This document shows, piece after piece, positions 46,275 to 59,789 of a stretch of 64,000 nt of DNA (positions are counted from its first letter, which is position 1; every line of letters starts with the position of its first letter). Under the pieces are notes generated by a model. That model was not told the DNA's origin, searched no databases, and saw only the letters and a list, made by a program, of their open reading frames with translations. The DNA comes from Siphonodentalium dalli. Lineage: Eukaryota > Mollusca > Scaphopoda > Gadilida > Siphonodentaliidae. The DNA lies in contig CP136067.1 of NCBI GenBank assembly GCA_032622095.1, forward strand, positions 40,345,549 to 40,409,548. The letters run 5' to 3'. The position numbers and the translations under genes were made by a program.

Positions 46275-46580
46275 AGCCGCAGTGTACTTGCCATTCGGCC
46301 ATGGTGTACATGTAGTTGCCACGGTGTACGTTCATTAAACTGAAAAAAGACGATACAAACTAGAAATATAACCATGCTGTACATGCCATTCGGCCCCATT
46401 GTAGTTGCCTTTCGGCCATGGTGCCTTGCCAATCGGCCGCAGTGTATATACTTGCCGTTCGGCCGTGGTGTACTTGCCGTTCGGCCGCGGTTCACTTGCC
46501 GTTCAGCTGCAGTGCTCAACTGCTACAGTTACAAACTCTTCGACTCCGCGGCCGAACGGCAAATACAACGTGGTGCCAAT
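46275..46580. repeat. GC-rich minisatellite of about 23 bp with inverted end
   Basis: Units resemble TTGCCGTTCGGCCGTGGTGT. The last piece (about 46546-46575, CCGCGGCCGAACGGCAA) is inverted. ORFs across it come from the repeat. Confidence 0.75.
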
Positions 46581-46599
46581 TGTTTTGTCTGAAAGTCCA

Positions 46600-47580
46600 G
46601 CGGGTTCGAGTACTAGTTCGATATCATCATGTACGACAACATGATGTCAACATCGCAATCATGATCTCATCGGGCCACGATTCCTCCACTTACGTCAGTC
46701 AGCTGTCATATACGATTGTATCATGGTCGTCTGAATGTTCACTTATAGGCAGATATTAATAAATAATATAAATGTATTTTAACTATTTATCACTCACTGT
46801 TCAGAACTCGACAGAACTTTCAGTGAAAGTTTCAGAATGCGTGGCTGTGCGTGCAGGTTGCCAGTGAACACACTTTACACAGTCAGTGAGTGACAGCCTA
46901 TTGGAGTTTTTTCATTTAGAAAAATTAATATGTAAGCATACTTCACATTGTTGAGAACTGAGTATAATTTAAGGAATAATCCTGCAGAAAGTGCAGTATA
47001 CGTGTTATCGAACACGAAATTATGCGAATTTTTAAAGCAGAAATAGAAAGGTCAAGGTTTCCGGTCGCAGGGAAAGTTAATTTCCGGACACATTTGTTCG
47101 ATACATTTACCGGATTACGGCTTCCATACTAGACTAAATAACTTTTGAAATTTGGATATATAGTTATTAGTTCCAACTAGTATAATATAACATTACAAAT
47201 TGATGATGAGTCGAGTGTAAATTCCCGAATTAGCATTAGCCTACTGTTTCGTCGAATTTACCTTCAATCAACATTCTGTACGAAGTATCTAATTACGTTC
47301 TTCGTATGTTTGCATAAATATTCTCACCTTTACTAAAAATATTCTTGTATAACGGCTCAAATTCAGTGGTCTTGGTCCTTATTGGAGTCAAACTGTGATC
47401 AACACCAACAAACCAATATGGCTACCATGATACAACGCGTGCAGATGGAGTTTTATCAGTGCGCATGCCTGGCCAATACCGGTACTCGATACACATATAT
47501 GTTCAAGTGTTTACACATATATGTGTAAATATAGAAAAACATACACAACATGTGTATACACATGTATACAATACTGTATA
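46600..47580. other. no gene recognised
   Basis: No coding signal or repeat partner was seen. Confidence 0.5.
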
Positions 47581-47584
47581 GATA

Positions 47585-48245
47585 TTGGAGGTACACACCA
47601 TGTGTCCAGTGCCAATGGCATTCTACCTACACAGTAGTTTGCAGAGAGTACGCTCGCCAATGACCAACCAGCTTACTTCAGGTATGCATAATATTATACA
47701 CTTCAATCGTGACCGTATAGTCATTCCATGTACACCTGTACACATTACCCATAATAATAAAATATCTCACTATTTATCCAAACACGCCATCTATGATCAT
47801 ACAGACACCACATGTATACATATACACCCACCTGTCACAATACAGCCACACACGGTAAACATTTACACCCCACCATGACCGTACAGTCACTCTATATATA
47901 CATAAACAACACACATATGACCATGTAGCTACTCCCGTTATATCCATACACCGCATCAATGCCCATACAGTCACATCGGGTACACCCGTACTGGGTACAC
48001 ACAACCATACACCATAGTCACTCCATGTATACCGATTAACCTCATAATGACCATACAACCAATCCTTGTATATCTATACGTCTCACCATGGACACCTCAC
48101 TCATAACCTTATAGTCACTCCTTGTATACCTGTTCACATCATTCATGACCATACAATAACTCCCCGTATACATATTTACATCGCCTATGATCATACAGTG
48201 ACTCCATGGCTGCCATATTGGCATCCACCCTGTATCCAGTTGATC
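47585..48245 (+). repeat. degenerate 41-bp satellite-like array, block 1
   Basis: Units approximate ATGACCATACAGTCACTCC then TGTATACCTATTCACCTCACC. About 590 bp (47690-48280) is homologous to 53700-54240, unit for unit. ORFs here are artefacts. Confidence 0.8.
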
Positions 48246-49955
48246 AATTTTATCCTAATGGGCCAGATAGCCACAGAAGAAGGTTCATCTCAGTTCCGTC
48301 TTAAAGTTCTGCCCATTTTCTTTCAATAATATGGCAAGAATCACAAAAGAGATTCTCGGCAAAATTCCGTACTGCAACTTTAAAATGAATTTGTCATGCC
48401 CCATAATGAACTTGGACAACCAGAATAGAAAATGTAGTTGTCAGTTAATTAACTAACAAATATAGTAACAAAGTGTGTCACAGTTTGCTACCTTTCGGAA
48501 AACGCAGATAATTGTTTGCGATATATGTAAAAAATTTTACCTTTTTACCTAATTTGGTTGCCATTTGCAGAGCAATTTGTCTATAATCACCGTAGTTTGA
48601 CCTATATAATAAATAGACCAAAACAATAAACACCTCCGTACCAAAGATAGTTACATTTTACTTGAAAAAATGCTCCAAACCTGAAAGTTAATTTTTGCCG
48701 TCAAGTTTGAGAGAGAAAAAAATCCAATATTTCTGGTAATGTCAGTGGTGGCAATATAGTGGGGGGGGGGGGGGGGGGGGGTAATTACAGAAAACATAAA
48801 AATCGTTCACTTTGTTCCAGATTTTGGAGGTAACCTTGACCTTCAATTTGACCTTGACCTTTTTGAAATCTCAGTTTTTGGGGTTGGGTGGTTTGTGCCA
48901 TCCTTTTCTTGTGAAAATCGCATCTTCTCTCAGTTTTCTCAATACAGTTACCACGGTTCGTTTGGGCCAAAACATATCATAAATTTCCATAAGATGGCCG
49001 CCAATATGGCCGCTGGAAGTTGAAGTTTGGATATTAACTGATCATTGGATCAATTAAATATGCAATTATTGGGGTCCTAACCCCTTCCAATCCCTCAAAC
49101 ATTCGATTTTATAGAACGCGTTACAAAATTTTACAAAAAAATCACAATTTGGATTCAGTCATATTTCAACTAGAAATGAAAAGAACATTGTAATGCAAGT
49201 GAGGCATATCATTACCTATGAATATTCCAACTGTATGGAACCAAAAATCTCCAAAAATCTTACCTTGGCACAAAATGGCTGCCAAAATGGCCGCCAAAAT
49301 AAGGAAAATTGTAAATATTGCACCAGGGTGTCATGCAATTGCTTACAAGTTGTGGTTGATGTTCAAAATTGGCTAATCTGTATTCTATATATTGAATACT
49401 AACATGTCTGATACACCATGTGTCATTGTTACTATTGTCACCACTGACATCACCAGATATATTGGATTTTTCTCTCACAAACTTGACATAAATATCGGCA
49501 AAAAATTACTTTTCAGGGTTCGACCATTTTTTCAAATAAAATGCAACTACCTTTGGTATCAAATGTGTTTATTGTTTTGACCTATCTAAAATGTGTCACA
49601 CTATGGTGTTTATAGACTAAATTGCTCAAGATGGCTTACAAAATGGCAACCAAATTTGTAAAACACATATCCAGAAAATTATTCTCTGCGTTATCCGAAA
49701 ATGTAGCAAATTGTGACTCACTTGGTTATTATACCTGTTAGTTAATTAACTGACAACTATGTTTCTATTATGTTTATCCTAGATCCGTATGGGGCATGAC
49801 AAATTCATTTTAAAGTTGCAGTATGGACTTTTGCGGATAACCTCTTTTGTGATTATGGCCATATTATTGAAAGGAAATGGGCAGAACTTTGAGACGAACT
49901 GAGATGAACCATGAGATGTGGGTAGTCTGGCCCATTATGATAAAAATGATACCAG
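48245..49955. mobile_element. 1.7-kb element with arms of about 500 bp in inverted orientation
   Basis: The outer arms read TAATGGGCCAGA and reverse complement, followed by GGTTCATCTCAGTTC and CTGCCCATTTTCTTTCAATA. The arms extend to about 48755 and from about 49428. The middle has a G21 tract and repeated ATGGCCGCCA and TGACCTTGACCTT motifs, with no ORF. On the right it abuts LINE coding sequence directly after the S-K-A-F-E-R-V-W motif, so it interrupts that LINE or is joined to it by rearrangement. Confidence 0.7.
48761..48781 (+). repeat. poly(G) tract of 21
   Basis: An uninterrupted G run that could form a quadruplex. Length is likely to vary or be misread. Confidence 0.9.
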
Positions 49956-51990
49956 ACCCTCTCGAACGCTTTTGACATATCACAAAAAATAGCACAGGTG
50001 TTCAAGTTGTTGTCGAGGCTCTGACATAAGTTATGATACATATCCGGAAGTTGATATGTTGTATTATGTCCTTCAGTAAAGCCGGATTGGTGTCGGTATA
50101 GGAGGCAGTTCTCGTCGAAGAATACATTAATATATTTGAGTACCGTCTTTTAGAAATTTTTTCCAAGGATAGGTAGAAGTGAAATTGGGCGATAATTTAA
50201 ACAGTCCGCGGGATCTCCTTTTTTAAATATAGGTATTACGTTAGCTTTCTTCCAGTTCGACGGAAATTTGCCCATATTTAGCGATTTCTTGAAGAGTAAT
50301 AGAAGCGGGAGTGGCAACAGCAGTTGCCGTTCCTTTCAACATTCTAGCATTAATTCCATCGTAGCCCTGAGCTTTATTTGTTTTGAGTTTTAGATTACTG
50401 TAACAATATCTGCGTGTGAAATGGGAATATCGGTGAGTTTATTGCCGCACCTGAGAGGAAAATCTGGCAGTTGATGTCCTTTATCTTTTATAGATGAATT
50501 TTGGATAAAGTTTGCGTTCAGAAGTCTAGCTTTATTGATGTCATTGCTGGCGTATGAAACTCCATTTGCTATGACTTCGCCGTTAGCCGAATAAAGTGGT
50601 GGTATTTTGTTTGTTTTCTTCTTATTCAAAAGGTAATTGATGATTTGCCAAAAATCTCTAGATGATGGCGAGTCATTAACTCTTTCATCGAGATGTTCTT
50701 CGAATTTTGCTTTCTCATGTTTTTTCATGTTGTTTACTCTATTTCGTGATTTTTTGTATTTTTTCCAGTTTAGATCGGTACTACGTTTGAGTGCGATCGA
50801 TCTGAATCTATTGCGTTTCTGTAGCTCGCGACGAATTTCTGAGTTGAACCAGATTTTGTCTTTAGTTCGAATAGTGACTGTCGAGGTCGGGATGGTTTCG
50901 TGCATAATTTCAAGGAATTTATCATAAAATACTGCTACAGCTGAGTCAACGTCCGCCGTTGGTCGGAGGAGACTATCCTATTTATGTCATTTATTAAGGA
51001 GGTAGCCCTACTGAAGTCGGCGTGTTTGTAGTTCCAAATAGTTCTTTGAAGGATGGGGTGGCAGAGTTGTCATAAGAAAGAAAGAGCCGCATAGACACCA
51101 TAGTGATCTGATACTTCGAAATCTATAATATCTGCATCACGGACATAGATCTCCACATACAAGAATTGGGTCAAGTAAGGTCTGAGAGTCTTCGGTAACT
51201 CTTGTTGGAGTTTTAATCACATTTCTAATGGAGTAATAATCGATAATTGTGCTTAGTTTGGAATTGGGGGTCCAACATATTAGAGTTAAAGTCACCAAGC
51301 ATGACCATATTTGGTGTAATTTCCAGAGCTTCATGAATTGCGTTGTCGAAAAGATTCCAGTAATTTGTAGCACATAACGCATCGGACCGGTATGATAATG
51401 CCAAGATGATATGACATCTTGCCGACTGGATGTCGAACCACATTATGGACGAATCAAATTCTAGGACATCCCGACGGGAGTATACTAAGTGTTCTGCAAA
51501 ATATATGCATATACCACCGCCATATTGATCACGATCTTCTCGGATGGGGGTTCTAAAGCCATCTATTAGTAAATTTTCAGAGGGGTATGTGACATCAAGA
51601 TGCGTTTCGGGTAAAACATAAAACATCATATTCACTGATAAGATATTTTACTTTGTCGAGTTTATTTCTAATACTTCGAATGTTTTGGTGGTATAATGTC
51701 AGGGTGCCCAGATCGTGGCTATTGATTTGTTGTTTCGATTGACATTCCTTGCACCGTCGATATGTGTTGGGCCTGGGTTGGGATGGACCGTACCGGACAG
51801 CACAAGTAGAATGGAAATGACCAATAAGATTAATGAAAGTCGTATGCTCACACCTCTTAAAGTGGTATGTCTCTGTTTATGCTTGCTCTGTGACGGACAA
51901 ATTAGTTTCTTATTTATATCAAAAAGTCCCGTGGCCGTGCGATGCTGTATAGCTGACATACCCATTTATTTGCCGGGCACACCAAAGAAC
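49955..51990 (-). pseudogene. LINE with 2A-like leader, endonuclease and truncated reverse transcriptase
   Basis: On the - strand an ATG at 51965 opens a frame with a hydrophobic stretch and then S-G-T-V-H-P-N-P-G-P (around 51770-51795). An L-Y-H-Q-N-I-R-S-I-R-N-K-L-D-K-V start of endonuclease follows, after shifts E-T-H-L-D, then G-G-G-I-C-I-Y and L-G-D-F-N-S-N (about 51290). The linker domain (50905-50390) is followed by RT with A-Q-G-Y-D-G, N-Y-R-P-I-S-L-L, H-Q-S-G-F and C-D-M-S-K-A-F-E-R-V-W. There it ends abruptly at the inverted-repeat element, so the YADD box is missing. Several frameshifts and stops break it. Confidence 0.8.
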
Positions 51991-52189
51991 AACATCGCGC
52001 GGCCGTGGGTGATTTTGTTCCTGCATAATGACAAGAGGTGAGATATATGGGCACAAAGAGACTCCTGACGCCGGATGAAGTGCAACTGTGGAGATTTGAA
52101 AATAAGGAGTAACAGTTGATGTTGGTGACATAGCAATAGGTGAATAGGACTTGCAAAAACATGAGAACAACATGCAAAAATAATGAAAA

Positions 52190-52585
52190 ACATATGTACA
52201 GGTAATGTTCGGATGGTGACATGTATGCAAACATGTATGTAATGATGATGAGTTGGTGTGAATAACCAAAACTAGAGTGACAATATGGCCATGTGTCTGG
52301 TGTATGTGTATACCTGGTGTCCATACATGGTGACTCGTGGCTGTATCGTCATTTGTGGTATGTACGGGGGGATAACCAAGTATGGCTGTATTATCAGGTG
52401 TACGTGTATAAAGTGGGTGACTATGTTGTCATTTGTGTTGTGTTTATATACATAATGAGTGACGGAGGTAATGGATGGGGTTGTACATGTGTACCTTGGG
52501 TGGCACAATAACTCAAGGATATGTTAATCAATGGAGAGGTCATGTCAGAGAGTTCTCTATATTGATGGTGTGTATATACATGGGG
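52190..52585 (-). repeat. 41-bp array, inverted block
   Basis: The same array motif read on the opposite strand (GGTGTACGTGTATA and GGTGACTATGTTGTCAT units). Orientation switches near 52590. Confidence 0.65.
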
Positions 52586-52589
52586 GCGT

Positions 52590-54270
52590 AAAACACGGAA
52601 AACGATGGCCACCTATTACCACACAGTCATTACATATATACATAAACACAACAGACATAACAATATTGTGACCCACTGTATACATGTACACCTGACACAT
52701 GACCACGGGTGACCTTACAGTCACGCGTCACGATACAGGCACACCGATAACCATATAGTCATTCCTTGTATACCCATTCAGCTCACCATTGGCCATAAGG
52801 TCATCCCCTGTATACCTATTCTCCAAACACGTGGTCAAATAGACAATCAATATATACATCAACAATGACCATAAAGTCACTCCGGGTATACATATGCACC
52901 TCACCAATGGCCATATAGCCACTCGCTTCATACACATACCTTCACCAATTCTTGCATGCATATGCACCTCTACATTGGCCATGTCACTCCCTGTATCCCT
53001 ATTTGTCACACCATAGCCGCATAGTCACTCAAGATATACTAATACACCCTAGCCATGTCATTATAGTCACTCCATGTATGCATATGCACTTTATCCATGC
53101 CATATAGACACTTGCTATATACACATATACCTTGCCCATGACAATAAAGCAACACAGGTGTATACTGGTATAACCTACACATGACCATACCGCCACGAGT
53201 CACCAAACAGGAAAACCAGGTATACTCATACGCCTGACACATTACCATTTTAATAGTCACCTCCTGTATAGATGTCCATTATATTTATGACCATACAGTC
53301 ACTACTTGTATACCTACATGTACTCATCTCCCCATTGACCATACATTCACTACATGTATACCTATATCGACAGACATGGTCATATAATCACTCGATATAC
53401 ATATACAGCCGACCCTAGACCATAGATTCACTCCAAGCATACAAGTAAACCTCATTAATGGCCATTCAGCCCTTCCCGATATACACACAACCACTCAAAG
53501 AATCCATACTTGCATATACACATCACACATGACAATTCAGCAATTCACTGTATAATCATACATGCCATCCATGATAATACAGCTAATCCCTATACACCCA
53601 CCAATGATAATACATCCATGAGATATATACATATGCATCCCACCCGTCACCACAAGGACACTCCCTATATACCCACACACTCGATAATGTCCACACAGCT
53701 TACTCCAGGTAATCATATTCAATCATGACCCGTACAGTCATTCGCTGTATACCTATACCCATTACCCGTAACCATAAAACCACACCCTATTTACCAACAC
53801 ACCATCCATGATCATACAGACAACACATGTACATCGCACCCATGCCCTTACAGTCACTCTGTATATACATAATCAACACATATATGACCATGTAGATATA
53901 TCCATACACCACACCAATGCCCATACAGGCACACCTGGTGCACCCGTACTGGATATACACAATACTATACTACACAGTCACTCCATGCATACCGATTCAC
54001 GTCACACCTGACCATGACATCTCCTTGTACACATAGATGCATCTTACAATGGACAACCCACTCATAACCATATAGTCACTCATTGTATACCTATTCACAT
54101 AAGTCATGACATACAATAACTCACTGTATACCTATTCACCTCATGTATGATCATAGAGTAACTCACTGGCTACGATCTTGGCATCCACACTGTATTCAGT
54201 TGACATTTTCTTAGCATAATGGACCAGAATAGCCAAATATTATGGTCCATCTCAATTCTGTCTCAAAGTA
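52590..54270 (+). repeat. 41-bp satellite-like array, block 2
   Basis: About 40 degenerate units with ATAGTCACTCC and TGTATACCTAT cores at spacings near 38-43 bp or multiples. The end (53700-54270) repeats 47690-48298 including the unique tail around GGCATCCACACTGTATTCAG. This shows a duplication spanning about 6 kb or a common larger unit. Confidence 0.8.
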
Positions 54271-54279
54271 AATATCTCG

Positions 54280-55615
54280 TAGAAACCACCGACCGATCTA
54301 TTGCGACTGATACACTCATTCAGATACACCATATATATAATGTGTCCAGACTTGTAAGGATAATCAGGGCTCTAGGACCTGTAACGACGCATGCGCATTT
54401 TAGCATATGCACCTAGTTCCTCGAATATTGCACGGCTCCTAAATATAACGCCGGTTATTACAGCATATAGCTTCATATTGCTAAATAGAGATGAACGAAC
54501 CTGTGAAGAGTTTTATGATTTTTGTCTGCTAAATCGTAAAGTGATCGTCAATAGCGAGGTCCTGCGCCTGGAAAATATAAATACAAATAACCAGTTTAGA
54601 ATAAGTCATTGGTTTCATTTTCCTGCTATTTTATGTGATACATAATAAATTCACATAGGCTATTTTCAAATTACGGTTAGCCACCGTGCAAAGCTTTTAG
54701 CACTTGGTTTAACATAATTTCGGAAAAATAATTATTTCTAGCTCAACTATTTCACATATGCACGCAGGCTGGATTGTGTGATCTCGTTGTCAATATTTTC
54801 AAAAAGCCCTTTACTGCAGATAAGCTCAACACAATAAACGTATGTTTTATTAACATTCCATACAGAACACACGAGGTTCTTTAACATGTGGGATGTTTAC
54901 TTACATACACTGCTGGTCGGTGGTATAATACAAACAGAGGTACAGATAACAGAGTAACGACGTATGTCACATATATGCATTCTTTGTGTAAGGTTTATAT
55001 ATTTCGGCTTGAATTTGCTAGGTTGTGAAACAGGGAATAATGTATTTTTTTCTTCTGGAAATAAAATTCGATCTTGTTGAGGAACAACATTTGAAGATAT
55101 ATTGGTGGTGATAGAGTTGCATACACACATAGTAAGTAGGCTTATCATCGTTTGTATAAACGCTAGGTCCTATAATGAGCGGAAAACACGGCAAATATAA
55201 ATCACCGATCCACGAAAGCAACTGACAACCTTGACCAGCGATTCACCACTAGGGGTGCATTTGCATACATATCATTCATGACTAATGAAATATTGTACAT
55301 ATGTTGATTTAGATTAATTATATTGTTCATAGACAAGAGGGATGATCACTAGATATAAATTAAAACTCACCTTTATCGTATTAGTTTATCACGTCAGTAA
55401 TAGAATAAAATAGGAATCTTCTCGATTAACATCTGCAAATTATTGAGGAGTGAATATTATACTGCCCGCTCCATAGTACAAATAAATCGATAGCCACTGT
55501 GAATCCCGTGACGTATTGGAAGGCGGTACATATTCACAATGTAGTTTGTGGTTATTGCACAACCTTTCTAACTATAATTGCGTGCCGTTCAACTCGCAAA
55601 CATTTAACATTGAGG
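54280..55615. other. no gene recognised
   Basis: ORFs of 60-85 codons without resemblance to known families. Confidence 0.5.
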
Positions 55616-55618
55616 TAC

Positions 55619-55868
55619 CCTAGTTGCTGATGTGAACCTAACCTCCAATCAAATATCCCGTGTTGTTCGCTTATGATGGTTTTTTTTTCCATTACATCAT
55701 TTATAAATATAACACTGGGTTTTTCTCGAGTCTACAGTTAGAGTCTAGTTGCTGAAGTGCACCTAACCTCTAATCAAATATCCCGTGTTGTTCGCTTATG
55801 ATAGTTTTTTTCCATTACATCATTTATAAATATAACACTGGGTTTTTCCCGAGCCTACAGTTAGAGAC
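55619..55868 (+). repeat. 125-bp tandem duplication
   Basis: Two copies begin CTAGTTGCTGA and end CTACAGTTAGAG, differing by a few bases and by T-run length. Confidence 0.9.
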
Positions 55869-55875
55869 AAAACTA

Positions 55876-55978
55876 GTCTTGACCTGACCTTGACCTGACC
55901 TTGACCTGACCTTGACCTGACCTTGACCTGACCTTGACCTGACATTGACCTGACCTTGACCTGACCTGACCTTGACCT
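55876..55978 (-). repeat. 11-bp array of TTGACCTGACC
   Basis: About nine units. On the - strand each contains AGGTCA and most contain TCAAGGTCA. The ORF across it (SGQGQVKVRSR-like) is a repeat artefact. Confidence 0.9.
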
Positions 55979-56078
55979 ACAGTTAGAGCCAAAACTAGTT
56001 GCAGGGAAATAGCCGATCATAAAATGGCCGATCATGGGGGTCGTTATCAGTAAATAACACTACTCATACGTGTAGTTT

Positions 56079-56743
56079 ATGCAGAATTCGCACGACACCC
56101 CCGTTTCTATAGAAATAACATGCCGAGCTCTGACATATTGGCCAAAGCTCGTATCGAGTGATGGCTCTGAGTTAGCTAAGAATATTTATACCTTAATTTA
56201 TCAGACTCATGAGATGAATTCAAAGACAGCAGACAAAAATAACTCCAAGTGGTTATCTTTTGTCAAAAATGCTCTTTATGATTTGAAATTGCAGTAAAAA
56301 TGGATCACCCAGACGGGCCTGACCGCTATTGAACTGAGAAATGCAAAAAACTGTTCTCAAACAACGTCATTGGAACGCACTATTCGTTGACATAAACACA
56401 TCTGCTTCATCGAGGACGATCTAATCTATCGATATACCTCCTGAAGCTCAGAACTGCAAATCATAAACTGCCTATAGAATGCGCAAGATGGAAGAAATCT
56501 CCGAATGATAATGGCAATAGGATATGCACCATATGTGGAGAATATTTAGGAGACGACTACCATTTAGTTATTATATGCCGTCATTTGGATGAAATCAGAA
56601 AACAAAATATCCCTGAATACTTTTTGAAGAACCCTACGAGAGAGAAATTCCATGGTCTCATATCCTTTCAAAATATAAGCCTCATAAAAAGACTATGCAT
56701 ATTCCTAAGGTGTGCATTTAAGAAGGTGTCTTATTCTATATAA
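56079..56743 (+). pseudogene. LINE 3'-end fragment with zinc knuckle
   Basis: On the + strand it reads T-Y-W-P-K-L-V-S and K-W-L-S-F-V-K-N-A-L, then after frame changes L-R-T-A-N-H-K-L-P-I-E and a knuckle C-T-I-C-G-E-Y-L-G-D-D-Y-H with a later C. The order matches the C-terminal region of the intronic LINE at 11.5-12.3 kb but is clearly diverged. The 5' part is missing, which is usual for LINE insertions. Confidence 0.75.
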
Positions 56744-56912
56744 TCGAAATAATTTATTGTTATGGGTGAACACATGTAATTATCATACTTGTTAAAGGAT
56801 TTATTCGGTCTAGAAACTACAAAACGCAATCGGAAAGCCCTCCCTGTTGTGATTAAAATGATCCAAGTCCCATTCCGATCGCATAATAAATAACCCGTAA
56901 AATAAATAAATA
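56744..56912 (+). repeat. LINE 3' UTR with (AATA)n tail
   Basis: Short non-coding tail after the LINE fragment, ending in AATAAATAAATAAT at about 56897-56910. Confidence 0.55.
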
Positions 56913-56919
56913 ATACCAC

Positions 56920-59785
56920 CACCGGTATTCGGAGATTTCCGTGACTAAACTACGAGTGACGTACTTGTGGGGAGCAAATTAAAAACACAGATTCGGAGCC
57001 GGAGTTTATTATGCTGACTACGATGGCGTAATCGTAAGTCAGCCGATACTAAAACGCGGAGTCGAATGTGCTCGTGTGGTGTATAGATTACGTTACGCTG
57101 TGGCCGTTTATCTGGAATAGTAGACAACAACTATGTGAATAAAGTAATTAATAGCGCCTAGAACGGTTTTTTTTTTGTAGCCATTAATAACATGCCGGCA
57201 CGTGTCTGCTTTGGTGAATAGATTGCAGTAATTAGTGCTTTGATTGTCTCGCGTATTCACTCGGTGATTTGTAATAACTCAGTGACTATTCATCAGTGTC
57301 AGTCGCGAACTTGTTTGCACTCTAAAATTCCACAAAGTGAATAGAAAGAATATTATCTCTCTGGTGATACATATATAAGAAGCGCCCAAATTAATATAAA
57401 CACTGGGCTGAATAATGTTAATTCTATTTAGGCGCTTTTGTTTTGTGTTTGTTTGTTGTTTTACTTTCGATATAAATATCCCGAGTATCTGTCATCTCCA
57501 CATATTCCAAGATGCCTAGTAGATGTAGTGTGTTCAGTTGTGGGCGGGCTAGCGATCCATTATTTAGTACCTCCCAAAAAGACAACACAGTGCGTATATA
57601 TTTAATTGTCACAATACCACATACAAAATCACACATGACATATCGAAATAGAGCACGTTCATAATTGAGAACGCTCTTTATTGTCTACACCGCGACGAAA
57701 ACATGGACGCTCTTTATTAGAAGCAATCATTGGATTTTTTCTGTACTAACAATTCAAAAAAATCTTCTCTAGAAAGTCAATATGTGCCATCAAAACGTAA
57801 AATAAAACGAACAACAAACACAAACTGAAAAACAATGCCAGACTAGCCTTCAATTAAAAAAAATCTCGTTATGCCAAACTGCAGCCTAAATAATAATTAT
57901 TGTAGTTTCAACAGTCTGTTGTGTATTCGAGTGAATTATTTTGTTTACTCACTTATTGATCGTGACTGGAAGGATTTTAGCAAGCTGTTCACAGTCGTGC
58001 ACTTCTCCACACAAAATGTTTCGTGTGAAGAAACAGACAGGAACATTATTATGACGAATATAAGCCATCATGATACATGTACTAGTACAATAACCACCAC
58101 CTTTTTAATCACACCCATTTGTATTTAATTGTACGCATATAGCTCACAACGGGGTGACACTAGTGTGTAAAATAGCTTCCGAAATTGGTACCATACAACG
58201 AAGAATGAAGTACCGGTATATGGCGTAACTTGTATTCTTTCAGAAACAGTTAAATTAGTTTCGCACGAAATTCCGCTCGCTCATTGCATTTCTGCATAAA
58301 TTAATCTAATTTCAAACAACTTTTATCGCCTCAAAGTGCATTTTAGCCATCATTATTCGTTATAGAATCCAACATTCTAGCAAATCCAGTTCATAATTCA
58401 GCACATTCAAACAGTTTTATTCCGTAATCGCTATTTATCGTAAAGGCTTAGGTAATTAACCAGCGTAATTTATCAACTCGTTACGTGATTGGCGGAATTA
58501 TTTCACGCTCCACCCACCGCTGTCATCGGTAAGCGTCGATGCAGATGATCGGTCATGTGACCGCGTTGTGGTCATGTGATCGCACTCACGTGACTGACTT
58601 CGGATATTTCCGCGATTTTTTTAATATCATAATAATAAAAATACTATCTGCTCGATTTTAAAATTTTCTTGGCGAAATGGGTCTGTTAGACATATATTAT
58701 TATTATTATGACGAAAAAAAATAAAACATTTTGACAGACTAATTCCTTAAAGTTTATCGCCTATTATTGTGTAATCTAATTTAATTACTGCTGTATATAT
58801 AAATATGCATGTGTATATGGAATGAACAATGATTAATGTGATATCCAAAGTTGTGTACATAGTGTATATATATACGTGTTGCTTGTTTCACTGTTACGTG
58901 ACTTGTGCAATAAATCTGTCAATCAATCAACAGGCAGAAATAAATCAGTCTTATAATAAGTATCTTCTATGCGAAAAAAATAAATCACTAGCTTTGTCAT
59001 TTTTGGAAACTATAATAGTGATATAGCCACATGCTAAAACATGCCCCTGGGTAAAATTACTATAATACTAATATAGACTACACCAGTGACAAGGTTCAAA
59101 TGATCGTTTTTAGCTAAAACCACACAGGCTATCAAATCCCTTATAAATTCTTGAAATCGATAATCGAAACCAAAATATCTTCAGGTGTGACTTATTGGCA
59201 ATAACATTCCCTTTCATTTGACATATAACTCGGCGAAATTGAACGAATCGAAGTCGAGATCGTATCGGAAACTAACGAAATATACCAAGAAATCGGGTCC
59301 GCTCAGAGGCATTTGACCTAGTCATAAAATCAATATTTGTGAGCAATAATTTGTCAGGAACGGTAATTATAACGAACCAAAGCCGGATGCTTTGAGTCGC
59401 ATATAGACCATATCTGATTTTGTGACGTCACCAATTATGATCTAATACGACACTGGTGTTTTGAATTTTGGCGACCACTTTTGTCGCACAGTAGATCCTT
59501 GGGCTTAAAGCATTAATGTCGTAATCGGAAAGAAACGTGTGTGTCTTTCAAATGCCGGCGTTCCAAAATGAGGGGAGTTACTATTGGAATTATGGACAGT
59601 GAAGTTCATTCGCAGCAGCGGTTTACATTTTATTGAGAACCTAGTTATGACATATTAAGGACTGTCAAATATTTGCATTGGAGTGGCCTAAAATATATAT
59701 CGCGAGTGCAATGGGAGACAATACTGGAATCGAAATCGAAAATGTTGATGCCTGCAAACGTTATTATATCGCGTTTAAATTATCC
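56920..59785. other. no gene recognised
   Basis: Two ACGCTCTTTATT motifs about 34 bp apart (57671 and 57705) recall units at 60.3 kb. ORFs are short and look random. A GC-richer stretch lies at 58490-58610. Confidence 0.5.
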
Positions 59786-59789
59786 TATA

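Noticed and set aside
47585-54011. Histidine- and threonine-rich ORFs across 47.6-48.3 and 52.2-54.0 kb
   Set aside because: They follow the 41-bp array periodicity and have no other support.
55820-56035. A basic repeat protein (SGQGQVKVRSR-like)
   Set aside because: It is a translation of the TTGACCTGACC array.
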